64,000 nucleotides of DNA from Streptosporangium sp. NBC_01495 (GCF_036250735.1 NZ_CP109430.1:6820001-6884000); one strand, 5' to 3'. Shown: positions 10,211 through 19,162, counted from the stretch's first letter. Notes: generated from the sequence alone by a model not told the origin. Numbers and translations are program-made.

Positions 10211-10289
10211 GGTACGCATGCTATTAACCGATTTGACCGATGTCGTCACCTTGACCGTGCCCCCGCCCGCACACCCATCCGCCGGGAGA

Positions 10290-10489
10290 GGCCGGGTCAG
10301 ACCGATGCCCTCACCTCAACCGCGGCCCTGCCCATACGCCCGCCCGTCCGGAAAGGCCGGGTCAGACCGATGCCCTCACCTCAACCGCGGCCCTGCCCAT
10401 ACGCCCGCCCGTCCGGAAAGGCCGGGTCAGACCGATGCCCTCACCTTGGCCGCGGCCCTGCCCATACGCCGGTGGGAGAGGCCGGGTCA
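10290..10489. repeat. 65-bp tandem repeat, about three copies
   Basis: The sequence starting GGCCGGGTCAGACCGATGCC recurs at 10290, 10355 and 10420 (period 65) and again partially at 10480 after a shortened 60-base third unit. Copies one and two are nearly identical. The array fills the gap between two minus-strand genes and ends at the last codons of the oxidoreductase. It has no open frame with normal codon bias and no variable spacers. Confidence 0.85.
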
Positions 10490-11527
10490 GGAGGCGAGTT
10501 CCCTGACCCTCTCGATGAGCCGGACGCGCTCCTCGTGGGTGCCGGCCAGCGGGGCGACGTTGACGGTCGTGACGCCCGACTCGCGCATGGCCTGCAGGCG
10601 CTCGCGGACGTGCCCCTCGGGGCCGATCAGGGACATCTTCTCCAGCAGCTCGTGCGGCACGAGCGCGGCGGCCTCGTCCTTCCTGCCGTCCAGGTAGAGG
10701 TTCTGGATCTGCTCGGCCTCCTTCTCGTAGCCGTACCTGCGGGCGAGGTCGTTGTAGAAGTTCCTGCCCTTGGCGCCCATCCCGCCGATGTAGAGGGCGG
10801 CCATCGGGCGGCCCAGCTCCAGCCAGCCGGAGACGTCGTCGCCGATGGCCAGCGCCGCCTGGGCGATCACGTCCAGCTCGCCCAGCGCCGGGTCCCGCTT
10901 GGCCTTGCCCGCCGCCAGGGAGGCGCCCCACACGTCGGCGGCCTTCTCCGGCACGTAGAAGATCGGCTCCCAGCCCTCGGCCAGCTCGGCGGCCAGCTCG
11001 ACGTTCTTGGGACCGATGGCTGCGATCACGACGGGGATGCGTTCGCGGACCGGGTGGTTGATGAGCTTCAGCGGCTTGCCCAGGCCGGTCCCCTGGTCGG
11101 CGGGGAGCGGGACGGTGTAGTGCCTGCCCTCGTAGGTCAGGCGCTCGCGCCTCCAGACCTGACGGCAGATCTCGATGACCTCGCGGGTGCGGCCGAGCGG
11201 GGCGGTGTACGGGACGCCGTGGAAGCCCTCGACGACCTGGGGGCCTGAGGCGCCCAGGCCGAGGGTGAAGCGGCCGTCGGAGACGTAGTCCAGGCCCGCG
11301 GCGGTCATCGCCAGCAGGGCGGGGGTTCGGGAGTAGATGGGCAGGATGCCGGCGGCGATCTGCAGCCTCTCGGTCCTGGCGGCGATGTAGCCCAGCTGGC
11401 TGACCGCGTCGAAACTGTAGGCCTCGGCGACGAAGACGATGTCGAGACCGGCCTTCTCGTAGTCGGCCAGCTCGGCCACCGTCTCCTTGAAGCCCCCCGA
11501 GTAGTTCAGGGCCATACCGATGCGCAT
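10487..11527 (-). CDS. F420-dependent LLM-class oxidoreductase
   Basis: 346-residue luciferase-like monooxygenase-class protein of the F420-dependent type common in actinobacteria. It is a single TIM-barrel domain (PF00296 type) with an N-terminal MRIGMALNYSGG strand, AEAYSFDAVSQLGYIAART near residue 38, and ARRYGYEKEAEQIQ in the C-terminal half. F420 use is a family inference. ATG 11527 matches relatives; the frame extends 21 codons further without support. AAGGA lies about 10 bases upstream. The gene appears monocistronic, with a 65-bp repeat array right after it. The substrate is unknown. Confidence 0.88.
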   Translation of the reverse strand: MRIGMALNYSGGFKETVAELADYEKAGLDIVFVAEAYSFDAVSQLGYIAARTERLQIAAGILPIYSRTPALLAMTAAGLDYVSDGRFTLGLGASGPQVVEGFHGVPYTAPLGRTREVIEICRQVWRRERLTYEGRHYTVPLPADQGTGLGKPLKLINHPVRERIPVVIAAIGPKNVELAAELAEGWEPIFYVPEKAADVWGASLAAGKAKRDPALGELDVIAQAALAIGDDVSGWLELGRPMAALYIGGMGAKGRNFYNDLARRYGYEKEAEQIQNLYLDGRKDEAAALVPHELLEKMSLIGPEGHVRERLQAMRESGVTTVNVAPLAGTHEERVRLIERVRELAS

Positions 11528-11730
11528 CGTGAGATCGTCCTTCCGCGGTGCCGACGAAACCGAATGTTGTTCCGTTTGTCTCGACGACAAAGGTTATCGA
11601 CTCACCGCCGAAGCACCAAGCCCCGCGCCGTCGCCGCCGGGCCGGTAGCCTACGCATTCCGGGGTAGGGGACCCCGGAGGGCGGGTGTCCCGGGGGTAGG
11701 TGACCGCCGGAGGGGTGGACGAGGAGCGGT

Positions 11731-12624
11731 GTGCTGAGGCAGTCGATCATCGTGACGGCGGGAGCGCTCGCCCTGACACTCGGGGGGCACCGGCTCCTGC
11801 CTGAGCTGGGCGGTTTCACACCCGTGCTGGAGAGCCTGCTCCCCTGGCTCGGGGTCGTCGTGCCGGTCCTGCTGGTCGGCGCGCTGGCCACCCGCTCGTG
11901 GCAGGTGATCCTCGCGGCGCTGGTCCCGGCGACCGTGTGGGGCCTCATGTTCGGTCCGACGCTGCTGCGCAGCCCGCCGGGCGGGCCCAGCGACCTGTCG
12001 GTCGCCACGCTCAACGTCGGCGCGACCAACGCCGACTCGGCCGACGCCATGCGGACCGTCTCAAGGGACCGCGACCTGGTCGCGGTGCAGGAGCTGACCG
12101 TCGGCGGCCCGGCGGCGAAGGTCCTCAACGACCGCTTCCCGTACCGCTACCGGATCGCCACGGTCGGTCTGTGGAGCCGGTTCCCGATCGCCGAGGCCCG
12201 CAAGGCCGACATCGGCCTCGACTGGGCGCGGGCGCTGCGCGCGGTGGTCGTCACCCCCAAGGGCAGGCTGACCGTGTACGTCATGCACCTCGCCTCCGCC
12301 CGCCCCGGCCAGACCGCCCAGCGCGACGAGACCCTCTCCTACGCCCGCAGGATGGTCGACAGGGACGACAGCGAGCACCTGCTGCTGCTCGGCGACCTCA
12401 ACACCGCCACCACCGACCGCAAGCGCTCCGGCCTGGTGCCGCCGCTGTCGGACGCCCAGCAGGAGGCCGGTACGGGATTCGGCTTCACCTGGCCCGCGTC
12501 CTTCCCCGTCACCCGCCCCGACCACATCCTCTACCGCGGCATGGTCGCCACCAGGGCGGGCGTCGAGCGGGCCGCGGGCAGCGACCACCGCGCCGCCGTC
12601 GCCTCACTGCGCCTGGCCGCCTGA
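11731..12624 (+). CDS. Membrane-anchored endonuclease/exonuclease/phosphatase (EEP) family protein
   Basis: 297-residue protein with two to three N-terminal hydrophobic helices (residues 5-20, 35-75) that place a C-terminal EEP domain outside the membrane. Catalytic landmarks are ATLNVGATN (Asn), VAVQEL (Glu metal ligand), LLGDLNTAT (Asp/Asn), RPDHILYRG and the terminal GSDHRAAVA (Asp-His). The family includes DNases, sphingomyelinases and phosphatases; the substrate is open. GTG 11731 has GAGGAG 5 bases upstream. It stands alone, diverging from the oxidoreductase across 203 bases. Confidence 0.87.
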   Translation: MLRQSIIVTAGALALTLGGHRLLPELGGFTPVLESLLPWLGVVVPVLLVGALATRSWQVILAALVPATVWGLMFGPTLLRSPPGGPSDLSVATLNVGATNADSADAMRTVSRDRDLVAVQELTVGGPAAKVLNDRFPYRYRIATVGLWSRFPIAEARKADIGLDWARALRAVVVTPKGRLTVYVMHLASARPGQTAQRDETLSYARRMVDRDDSEHLLLLGDLNTATTDRKRSGLVPPLSDAQQEAGTGFGFTWPASFPVTRPDHILYRGMVATRAGVERAAGSDHRAAVASLRLAA

Positions 12625-12735
12625 CCGCCCAGGAGAGTCCGGACGACCGGAATGACCCGGACGACCCGGACGGCTTCGGTGGCCGAGACGACCCGGGGCC
12701 GAGGCCGCCTCGAACTCCCATGACGCGGACGGCCC

Positions 12736-12853
12736 GGCGGCTCGGATGACCGGGCAGCCCGGCGGCCCCGGCACCCCGGCGGCTCGGACGACCTGGCGGC
12801 TCGGATGACCCGGCACCCCGGCGGCCCCGGACGGTCCGACGGCCCAGCGGCTC
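12736..12853. repeat. Degenerate 59-bp direct repeat in a GC-rich intergenic region
   Basis: GGCGGCTCGGATGACC starts at 12736 and again at 12795, each followed by a similar CCCGGCGGCCCCGG stretch. The whole gap 12625-12885 is built from shorter CGGCTCGGA/GACGACCCGG units. Reading frames across it have repeat-driven, unnatural composition. It separates the convergent EEP and MobA-like genes. Confidence 0.6.
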
Positions 12854-12885
12854 GGACGGCCCGGCGGCTCGGGGGCCGAAGCGGC

Positions 12886-13716
12886 TCAGGTGGCGAGGTC
12901 CGGGCGGGCCCGGAGCGCGGACAGGTCGGCCGGGGTGTCGATGTCGGCGGGGTCGGCGACGTCGTCGCAGGGGACCGCGACGACCAGCTCGGGATGGGCT
13001 TTCAGGAACGGGCGGGCGCCGGCGTCGCCGGTCGCGAGCCGGGCGACCTCCTCGAAGTGCTCCCTGGCGATCAGCACCGGGTTCCGCCGCGCGCCGCCGT
13101 AGGTGGCGACGGCGACCGAGGCGCCTCCCGCCGCGGCCCCGATGAGCCGCTTCACCGCCCGCGGGCCGACGAACGGCTGGTCCACCAGGGCGATCACCAC
13201 GTGGTCGGCGGTGGCGGGGATCGCGCCCAGACCGGCCCTGAGCGAGGAGCCCATCCCCGAGCTCCACTCCGGGTTGTGGACGGTCACCGCTCCCCGTACC
13301 CGTACGGTGGCCGCGCCGAGCACCACGACCACCGGACGGCAGCCGGCGTCGTGGAGCGCCCTGACCCCCCGGTCCACCAGCCGCTCCCCGTGGAAGTCCA
13401 CCAGCGCCTTGGGAGTGCCGAGCCGCGAGCCGGACCCGGCGGCCAGCAGCAGCCCGGCGCTCGCCGGGCGCCCGCCCGCCGACCCCGCGGGACCCCCCTC
13501 CACGCCCCCCTCGGTGTCCCCGGCCGGAAGCCTCGTCGGGACCTCCGTCGGGATCTCCGTCGGGGCCTCCGTCGGGGCCTCCGTCGGGGCCTCCGTCGGG
13601 GCCTCCGTCGGGGCCTCCGTCGGGGCCTCCGTCGGGGCCTCCGTCGGGGCCTCCGTCGGGGCCTCCGTCGGGGCCTCCGTCGGGGCCTCCGCCGGGATTC
13701 CCGCCTCCTCGCTCAC
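12886..13716 (-). CDS. MobA/MocA-like nucleotidyltransferase with a TEAP-repeat N-terminus
   Basis: 276-residue protein. The C-terminal 190 residues are an NTP-transferase of the MobA/MocA type: LLLAAGSGSRLGTPK near 88-102 binds nucleotide and LVDQPFVGPR near 175 holds the metal-binding Asp. Such enzymes attach CMP or GMP to molybdopterin. The first 61 residues are almost entirely EAPT repeats (11 exact plus EIPT and EVPT), coded by a 12-bp tandem array, then a Gly-rich linker; relatives begin at the LAAG motif. GTG 13716 overlaps the XdhC stop as GTGA. An internal start near codon 86 cannot be excluded, but coupling favours the long form. It is the last gene of the maturation cassette. Confidence 0.85.
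   Translation of the reverse strand: MSEEAGIPAEAPTEAPTEAPTEAPTEAPTEAPTEAPTEAPTEAPTEAPTEAPTEIPTEVPTRLPAGDTEGGVEGGPAGSAGGRPASAGLLLAAGSGSRLGTPKALVDFHGERLVDRGVRALHDAGCRPVVVVLGAATVRVRGAVTVHNPEWSSGMGSSLRAGLGAIPATADHVVIALVDQPFVGPRAVKRLIGAAAGGASVAVATYGGARRNPVLIAREHFEEVARLATGDAGARPFLKAHPELVVAVPCDDVADPADIDTPADLSALRARPDLAT
13537..13692. repeat. 12-bp tandem repeat, 13 copies, coding for EAPT units
   Basis: The unit CGGGGCCTCCGT is repeated 11 times from 13561 to 13692 (the last copy with one change), preceded by two diverged copies at 13537-13560. It lies wholly inside the MobA-like gene, and the 12-base period keeps the frame. Near-identity of copies implies recent expansion, and the copy number is likely to vary between strains. 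Confidence 0.95.
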
Positions 13717-14819
13717 GCGCCGGGCCCGTCCCTGTGGATCCTGCCGGAACCGTCGGTCAGCGGCCGGCCCGAGCCGCCCCAGCGCAGCTGGATCAGCTCG
13801 GCGGCGATGGAGATCGCCGTCTCCTCGGGCGTACGCGCGCCCAGGTCCAGCCCGATCGGCGAGCGGAGCCTCTTCAGCTCGGCGTCCCCCAGTCCCGCCT
13901 GCGCCAGCCGGGCCAGCCGGTCCTCGTGCGTGCGGCGCGAGCCCATCGCGCCGACGTAGCCCGCCGGGGTGCGCAGGGCGACCTCGAGCAGGGGGACGTC
14001 GAACTTGGGATCGTGGGTGAGCACACAGATCGCGGTCCGCTCGTCCACGACGGTCGAGGTGAGATAGTCGTGCGGCCACTTGACGATCACCTCGTCGGCC
14101 TCGGGGAAGCGCTTGGCCGTGGTGAATACCGGCCGGGCGTCGCACACGACCACGTGGTAGCCGAGGAACTTGCCGACCCTGGCGACCGCGGCGGCGAAGT
14201 CGATCGCGCCGAAGACCAGCATCCGGGGCGGCGGCGCGAAGGACTGGACGAAGACCGACAGCTCGTCGAGCCGCCGCTGTCCCCGGGCCCCGTACCTGCG
14301 CACGCCCGTCAGTCCCTGCGCGAGCATGCCCCGGACGTCGTCGTCCACCGCGTCGTCCAGCCGGGTCACACCCAGGGAGCCGGAGGAGTGGTCCGGCCAG
14401 ACGACCCGGCGGGTGCCGATCGTGCCCGGCCCCGACAGGACGGTCGCCACCGCCACCGGCTCGCGCCGCAGCACCGAGGCGGCGACCGCCCCCAGCTCGG
14501 GGAAGGTCTCCCTGGAGACGGGCTCGACGAAGACGTCCAGGATGCCGCCGCAGGTCAGGCCGACGGAGAAGGCGTCGTCGTCGCTCACGCCGTACCGCTG
14601 CAGGACGGGCGCGCCCGAGGAGACCACCTCCCGGGCCAGCTCGTAAACGGCGCCCTCGACACAGCCGCCGGAGACGCTGCCCTCGGCCTCGTCGCCGAGC
14701 ACCGCCATGGACGCCCCCGGCGGGCGGGGCGCGCTGCGGAAGGTGTTGACCACGGTGGCCAGGCCGAACGTATCTCCCGCCTCCCACCACCGCAGGATCT
14801 GTGACAGCACGTCACGCAT
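13713..14819 (-). CDS. XdhC/CoxI-family molybdoenzyme maturation protein
   Basis: 368-residue XdhC-type protein. The N-terminal XdhC/CoxI domain has GSVSGGCVEGAVYEL near residue 48 and CGGILDVFVEP near 90. A C-terminal Rossmann domain (XdhC_C) begins at MLVFGAIDFAAAVARVG near 200 and ends with the GLDLGARTPEETAISIAAE motif. XdhC binds molybdenum cofactor and helps sulfurate and insert it into xanthine dehydrogenase-type enzymes. It overlaps the VWA gene upstream by 8 bases and the MobA-like gene downstream by 4, forming one coupled unit. The enzyme it would serve is not in this window. Confidence 0.92.
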   Translation of the reverse strand: MRDVLSQILRWWEAGDTFGLATVVNTFRSAPRPPGASMAVLGDEAEGSVSGGCVEGAVYELAREVVSSGAPVLQRYGVSDDDAFSVGLTCGGILDVFVEPVSRETFPELGAVAASVLRREPVAVATVLSGPGTIGTRRVVWPDHSSGSLGVTRLDDAVDDDVRGMLAQGLTGVRRYGARGQRRLDELSVFVQSFAPPPRMLVFGAIDFAAAVARVGKFLGYHVVVCDARPVFTTAKRFPEADEVIVKWPHDYLTSTVVDERTAICVLTHDPKFDVPLLEVALRTPAGYVGAMGSRRTHEDRLARLAQAGLGDAELKRLRSPIGLDLGARTPEETAISIAAELIQLRWGGSGRPLTDGSGRIHRDGPGA

Positions 14820-15981
14820 GAGCGCCTCCCAGCAGCGTCGCCAGTTCCTCGAAGGCGGCCAGGCTGTGCCCGGCCACGAAGTCGTCGATGTGGGGAAGGG
14901 CGGCCCGCATCCCGGCGGTGAGCGGCCGGTAGCCCTCCCTGCCCTTGTGCGGGTTCACCCAGATCACCCGGTGGGCCGTCCGGGACAGCCGGGCCATCTC
15001 CGCTCCCAGCAGCGAGACGTCGCCGCGCTCCCACCCGTCGGAGGCGATCACCACCACCGCTCCCGCCGCGTCGTTCAGCGCCAGGAGGCGCCGGAGCTCC
15101 TCACCCAGGCGGGTGCCGCCGCTCCAGTCGGGAATGGCGCGGGAGACGGCGTTCATCGCGGTCGCCGGGTCGCGGTGGCGCAGCTCGGCGGTGAGCCGGG
15201 TCAGCCGGGTGCCCGCGCTGAACACCTCCGTCGCCCCCGGCTCCGATCTGACCAGTGCGTGGGCGAGCCGGAGCAGCGTGTCCGCGTACGGGGTCATGGA
15301 ACCGCTGACGTCGATCAGCAGTACGACCCTGCGGGGCCTGGTCCGGTGCGCGCGGTAGCGGAGCCCGGCGATCTCCCCGCCCCTGCGCAGCGTCTCGCGG
15401 ACGGTCGCCCGGCCGTCCAGCCGCCCCCGGCGGGCGGGCCGGAAACGCCGCGACGCACGCCGCTCCCTGCCCGCCCGCAGCAGGGCGAGCAGCCGGTGCG
15501 CCTCGGCGAGCTCCGCCGCCGTCATCGCGGCCACGTCCCGGGTGCGCAGCACCTCCGTCGCGCTCGCGGTCGCCGCGAGGGCGGGGGGCTCGCCGCTCTC
15601 CCCCCGGTCGGGGCGAGCCTCCGGCAGCGCCGCGGTGTGCCGGGTGACGGTGACCGCCGCCGCTCTCGCGCGGCCCGCGCGCAGCCCCCCGAAGTAGGCC
15701 CGGAACACCCGGTCGTAGCGGGGCAGGTCGTCGGCCGAGGCGCACAGCGTGACCCGGCCCGCCCAGTAGACGTCGTCGGGCCTGGAGGCGTCCAGGTGAC
15801 ACAGGGCACGCAGCAGGCCCTGGGTCCGCTCGTGGTCGGCGGGCACCCCCGCGGCGCGCAGGGTCCTGGCGAAACCGGTCATGACCGCGACCAGGTCCTC
15901 CCCGGCACCGATCGTGGAAGGAGGAACCCCCTCGCTGGAGGGGACCCCGGCGGGGGGAACGCCGTCAGCGCCGGGACGCAC
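14812..15981 (-). CDS. VWA domain protein, CoxE-like
   Basis: 389-residue CoxE-type VWA protein. The VWA domain covers roughly residues 215-370, with the metal-site motif LLIDVSGSMTPYAD near 220, GGTRLGEEL near 295 and ASDGWERGD near 320. CoxE works with the CoxD MoxR-type ATPase to mature the molybdenum-copper site of CO dehydrogenase or related enzymes. GTG 15981 overlaps the ATPase stop by 17 bases; ATG 15882 (MTGFARTLRAAGVP), 33 codons in, is a serious alternative because relatives begin there and the preceding residues are low-complexity. XdhC follows with an 8-base overlap. Confidence 0.88.
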   Translation of the reverse strand: MRPGADGVPPAGVPSSEGVPPSTIGAGEDLVAVMTGFARTLRAAGVPADHERTQGLLRALCHLDASRPDDVYWAGRVTLCASADDLPRYDRVFRAYFGGLRAGRARAAAVTVTRHTAALPEARPDRGESGEPPALAATASATEVLRTRDVAAMTAAELAEAHRLLALLRAGRERRASRRFRPARRGRLDGRATVRETLRRGGEIAGLRYRAHRTRPRRVVLLIDVSGSMTPYADTLLRLAHALVRSEPGATEVFSAGTRLTRLTAELRHRDPATAMNAVSRAIPDWSGGTRLGEELRRLLALNDAAGAVVVIASDGWERGDVSLLGAEMARLSRTAHRVIWVNPHKGREGYRPLTAGMRAALPHIDDFVAGHSLAAFEELATLLGGAHA

Positions 15982-16864
15982 CGAAGAATCCGTTCCCGAG
16001 CACCGTCTCGTGGTCCTCCCTGTGCTTGAGCAGGGCGCCCAGCGAGGCGGCCGCCACGTCGGGGTCGAGCTCGCGGGCGCCGAGGGCCAGGAGCGCCTCG
16101 GTCCAGTCGAGGGTCTCGGCGATCCCCGGCGGCTTGATCAGGTCGGCCGTACGGAGCCGCCCCGTCGCCGTGGCGACCTGCTCGGCCAGGATCCCCGAGC
16201 ACTCGGGGATCCGCCTGCGCAGGATCGCCACCTCCCGCTCGAAGGAGGGGTGCTCCAGCCAGTGGTAGAGGCAGCGCCGCTTCAGCGCGTCGTGCACCTC
16301 GCGGGTGCGGTTGGAGGTCAGCACGACCACCGGCGGCCGCGCGGCGCGGATCGTGCCGAGTTCGGGGACGGAGATCGCGAAGTCCGAGAGCACCTCCAGC
16401 AGGATCGCCTCGAACTCCACGTCGGCCCGGTCGACCTCGTCGATGAGCAGCACCGAGGGCTGGGTCTCGATCGCCTTCAGCAGCGGCCTGGCGATCAGGA
16501 ACCTCCGGTCGTAGACCTCGCCCTCCAGCCGGGCGGCGTCGGTGACGCCGCCCGCCTCCGCCGCCTTCAGGTGCAGGAGCTGGCGGGCGAAGTCCCAGTC
16601 GTAGAGCGCCTGGGAGGCGTCGAGCCCCTCGTAGCACTGCAGGCGGATCAGCGGCGCCCCGAGCACCTCGGCGAGGGTCCTGGCCAGCTCGGTCTTGCCG
16701 ACGCCCGCCTCGCCCTCGATCAGCAGCGGGCGGCCCATCCGCAGCGCGAGGAAGGCCGCCGTGACGAGCCCCTCGTCGGCCAGGTACGACCGCTCGTCGA
16801 GCAGCCCGGCCAGCTGCGCGGGCGACTCCACATCAGATGCCTCGATTGTCCGCCTCACCACCAC
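15965..16864 (-). CDS. MoxR-type AAA+ ATPase, CoxD-like
   Basis: 299-residue AAA+ ATPase. Walker A (IEGEAGVGKTEL) is near residue 50, Walker B (SVLLIDEVDRAD) near 118 and sensor 1 (VVVLTSNRTREV) near 155. It reads as a CoxD-type MoxR protein that partners the VWA protein encoded next. Three GTG codons lie in a row at the start; GTG 16864 is the longest form, while GTG 16858 with GAGGTG upstream is equally plausible. It is the first gene of the four-gene maturation cassette and diverges from the potassium transporter genes. It is distinct in sequence from the MoxR ATPase at the left end of the window. Confidence 0.88.
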   Translation of the reverse strand: MVVRRTIEASDVESPAQLAGLLDERSYLADEGLVTAAFLALRMGRPLLIEGEAGVGKTELARTLAEVLGAPLIRLQCYEGLDASQALYDWDFARQLLHLKAAEAGGVTDAARLEGEVYDRRFLIARPLLKAIETQPSVLLIDEVDRADVEFEAILLEVLSDFAISVPELGTIRAARPPVVVLTSNRTREVHDALKRRCLYHWLEHPSFEREVAILRRRIPECSGILAEQVATATGRLRTADLIKPPGIAETLDWTEALLALGARELDPDVAAASLGALLKHREDHETVLGNGFFGASRR

Positions 16865-17055
16865 CTCAGGCTACGCCCGGCGGCGGGTCCTCGCGTGATC
16901 ACACCGCGACCCGGAACCGGCGTCTCACAGGAACCCCGTGGCACGCGTGGCACGCGGGGCACGCCGGTGACGGCTCCGTGGCGGGTGGCCCGCCGGGGGA
17001 CTCGGGGACCGGCGGGCGTACTGCCGTTCCCCGCGAAGAAGTATTGTCACCCCCT

Positions 17056-18396
17056 GTGAAGAACCTGCTCGACCGGATCAACACCCCGTCCAGGGTCGTC
17101 GTGGCGGCGTTCCTGGCGGTGGTCCTCACCGGGACGGGGCTGCTCTCGCTGCCGATCGCGGTCGAGGGGGGCCAGAGTGCCTCGTGGACGTCGGCCCTGT
17201 TCACCGCCACCTCGGCGGTGTGCGTGACCGGGCTCGCCGTGCACGACACCGCGGCGCACTGGTCGTTCTTCGGCGAGATCGTGCTCCTGGTGCTGATGCA
17301 GATCGGCGGCTTCGGGATCATGACGCTCTCCTCGATCCTCGCGGTGGTCGTCTCCGGCAAGCTCGGCCTGCGCGCCCGCCTCAACACCCAGGCCGAGACC
17401 AAGACCCTCGGTCCCGGCGACGTACGACGGGTGATCGTGGGGGTCGCCAAGGTCACGCTGGTCGCCGAGACGCTGACCGCCGCGGTGCTCGCCGCCCGCT
17501 TCGTGATCGGGTACGGGGAGCCGTTCGGCCGCGCCGCCTATTACGGGATTTTTCATGCGATCTCGGCATTCACCAACGCCGGGTTCGCGCTCTGGCCGGA
17601 CAGCATGATGAGGTTCGTCACCGACCCGTGGATCTGCCTCCCGCTCATCCTCGCGGTGGTCGCCGGAGGTCTCGGCTTCCCCGTCTACGCCGTGCTGCGG
17701 CAGAACTGGCGCCGCCCGGCGCGCTGGACGCTGCACGCCAAGATCACGCTGGGGATGACCGCCGTCCTGCTGTTCGGCGGGGCGGTGGCCGTCACCGTCA
17801 CCGAGTGGAACAACCCCGGCACGATGGGCGGCCTCTCCCCCGGGCTCCGGGTCATGGCCGGGTTCTTCCACAGCGCGATGACCCGCAGCGGCGGCCTGAA
17901 CTCCGTGGACACCTCCCAGATGAGCGAGAGCTCCTGGCTGATCAGCGACGTGCTGATGTTCATCGGAGCGGGCAGCGCGAGTACCGGGGGCGGCATCAAG
18001 GTGACGACGTTCGCACTGCTCGGGTTCGTGATCCTCGCCGAACTGCGCGGCGAGCCCGACGTCTCGGCGGGCCGCCGCCGCATTCCCGAGCAGCTGCAGC
18101 GGCAGGCGCTGACGATCGCCCTGCTGAGTGTGGCGTCGGTCGCCGTGGGCACGTTCGCGTTGATGACGGTGACCCCGTTCAAGCTCGACCGCGTACTGTT
18201 CGAGGTGATCTCGGCCTTCGGCACGGTCGGGCTGTCGACCGGGATCACCGCCGACGTCGGCACCGCGGGACACCTGATCCTGACCCTCCTGATGTTCGTC
18301 GGACGGCTCGGCCCGGTGACCCTCGGCGCCGCGCTCGCACTGCACGTCCAGACCCGTCGGTTCCGATACCCGGAGGAGCGTCCCCTCGTTGGTTGA
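17056..18396 (+). CDS. ktrB: Potassium uptake channel subunit, TrkH/KtrB family
   Basis: 446-residue integral membrane protein, the length of KtrB. Four MPM repeats are visible, each with a pore-loop glycine region: TATSAVCVTGLAVHD near 45, ISAFTNAGFAL near 175, MTRSGGLNSVD near 277 and SAFGTVGLSTGI near 390. It conducts K+ (with Na+ coupling in many relatives) and is gated by the KtrA ring. The GTG at 17056 lacks a good ribosome site, but TATTGT at 17042-17047 sits where a -10 box would give a leaderless mRNA; an upstream TTG at 17044 is another option. The end overlaps the TTG start of ktrA by 8 bases. Confidence 0.9.
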   Translation: MKNLLDRINTPSRVVVAAFLAVVLTGTGLLSLPIAVEGGQSASWTSALFTATSAVCVTGLAVHDTAAHWSFFGEIVLLVLMQIGGFGIMTLSSILAVVVSGKLGLRARLNTQAETKTLGPGDVRRVIVGVAKVTLVAETLTAAVLAARFVIGYGEPFGRAAYYGIFHAISAFTNAGFALWPDSMMRFVTDPWICLPLILAVVAGGLGFPVYAVLRQNWRRPARWTLHAKITLGMTAVLLFGGAVAVTVTEWNNPGTMGGLSPGLRVMAGFFHSAMTRSGGLNSVDTSQMSESSWLISDVLMFIGAGSASTGGGIKVTTFALLGFVILAELRGEPDVSAGRRRIPEQLQRQALTIALLSVASVAVGTFALMTVTPFKLDRVLFEVISAFGTVGLSTGITADVGTAGHLILTLLMFVGRLGPVTLGAALALHVQTRRFRYPEERPLVG

Positions 18397-19057
18397 CAAG
18401 AAGAATCGCGGCGACGCGGTCGTGGTGATCGGCCTCGGCCGGTTCGGCGGCGCGCTGGCGGCGGAACTGGTGAGCCGCGACATCGAGGTGCTCGGCGTCG
18501 ACAACGACTCCAAGAACGTGCAGCACTTCTCCGGGCGGCTCACCCACGTGGTGTGCGCCGACTCCACCGATCCCGACGCCCTCGAACAGCTGGGCATCAG
18601 GGAGTTCGGCCGGGCCGTGGTCGGCATCGGCACCGACATCGAGGCGAGCATCCTGACCACCTCGATCCTGGCGGACCTGGGAGTGGCCGACATCTGGGCC
18701 AAGTCGATCAGCCTGCAGCACAGCCGGATCCTGCAGCGGGTCGGCGCGCACCACGTGGTGCAGCCGGAGCACGACATGGGCGAGCGGGTCGCGCACCTGG
18801 TCACCGGCCGGATGCTCGACTACGTGGAGGTCGACGAGGACTACGCCATGATCAAGACCATGGCGCCCCGGTGGGCGGACGGCAGGAGCCTGGGCAGCCT
18901 GGGCGTCCGCAGCAAGTACGGGGTCACCGTGGTCGGGATCAAGAAACCCGACGGCAGATTCACGTACGCCACCTCGGACACGGTGATCCAGAGCGGCGAC
19001 ACCCTGCTCGTGGCGGGCGATACCGACAAGGTCGAGCGGTTCGCCGAGGAGACCTGA
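18389..19057 (+). CDS. ktrA: Potassium channel regulatory RCK subunit, KtrA/TrkA family
   Basis: 222-residue cytoplasmic regulator with one RCK_N domain (VVIGLGRFGGALAAEL near residue 12, then VDNDSKNVQHFS) and one RCK_C domain (residues about 135-220). This is KtrA architecture rather than the doubled TrkA form. It binds nucleotide and gates the KtrB-like channel encoded just upstream. TTG 18389 is preceded by GGAGGAG and overlaps the ktrB stop, so expression is coupled. Confidence 0.92.
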   Translation: MVDKKNRGDAVVVIGLGRFGGALAAELVSRDIEVLGVDNDSKNVQHFSGRLTHVVCADSTDPDALEQLGIREFGRAVVGIGTDIEASILTTSILADLGVADIWAKSISLQHSRILQRVGAHHVVQPEHDMGERVAHLVTGRMLDYVEVDEDYAMIKTMAPRWADGRSLGSLGVRSKYGVTVVGIKKPDGRFTYATSDTVIQSGDTLLVAGDTDKVERFAEET

Positions 19058-19162
19058 GCGCGGGATCCCGGCCGTGAGCCCCGTACGGCGGCCCGGCCCC
19101 GATCCCTTGTCCGGCGGGTCGGGCGAGGCCGGTAGCGGGCCGCCGAGCCCCCGCGCGGCGGC

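Noticed and set aside
10290..10489. CRISPR-like array
   Set aside because: The whole 65-bp unit repeats, with no variable spacers, and no cas genes are near.
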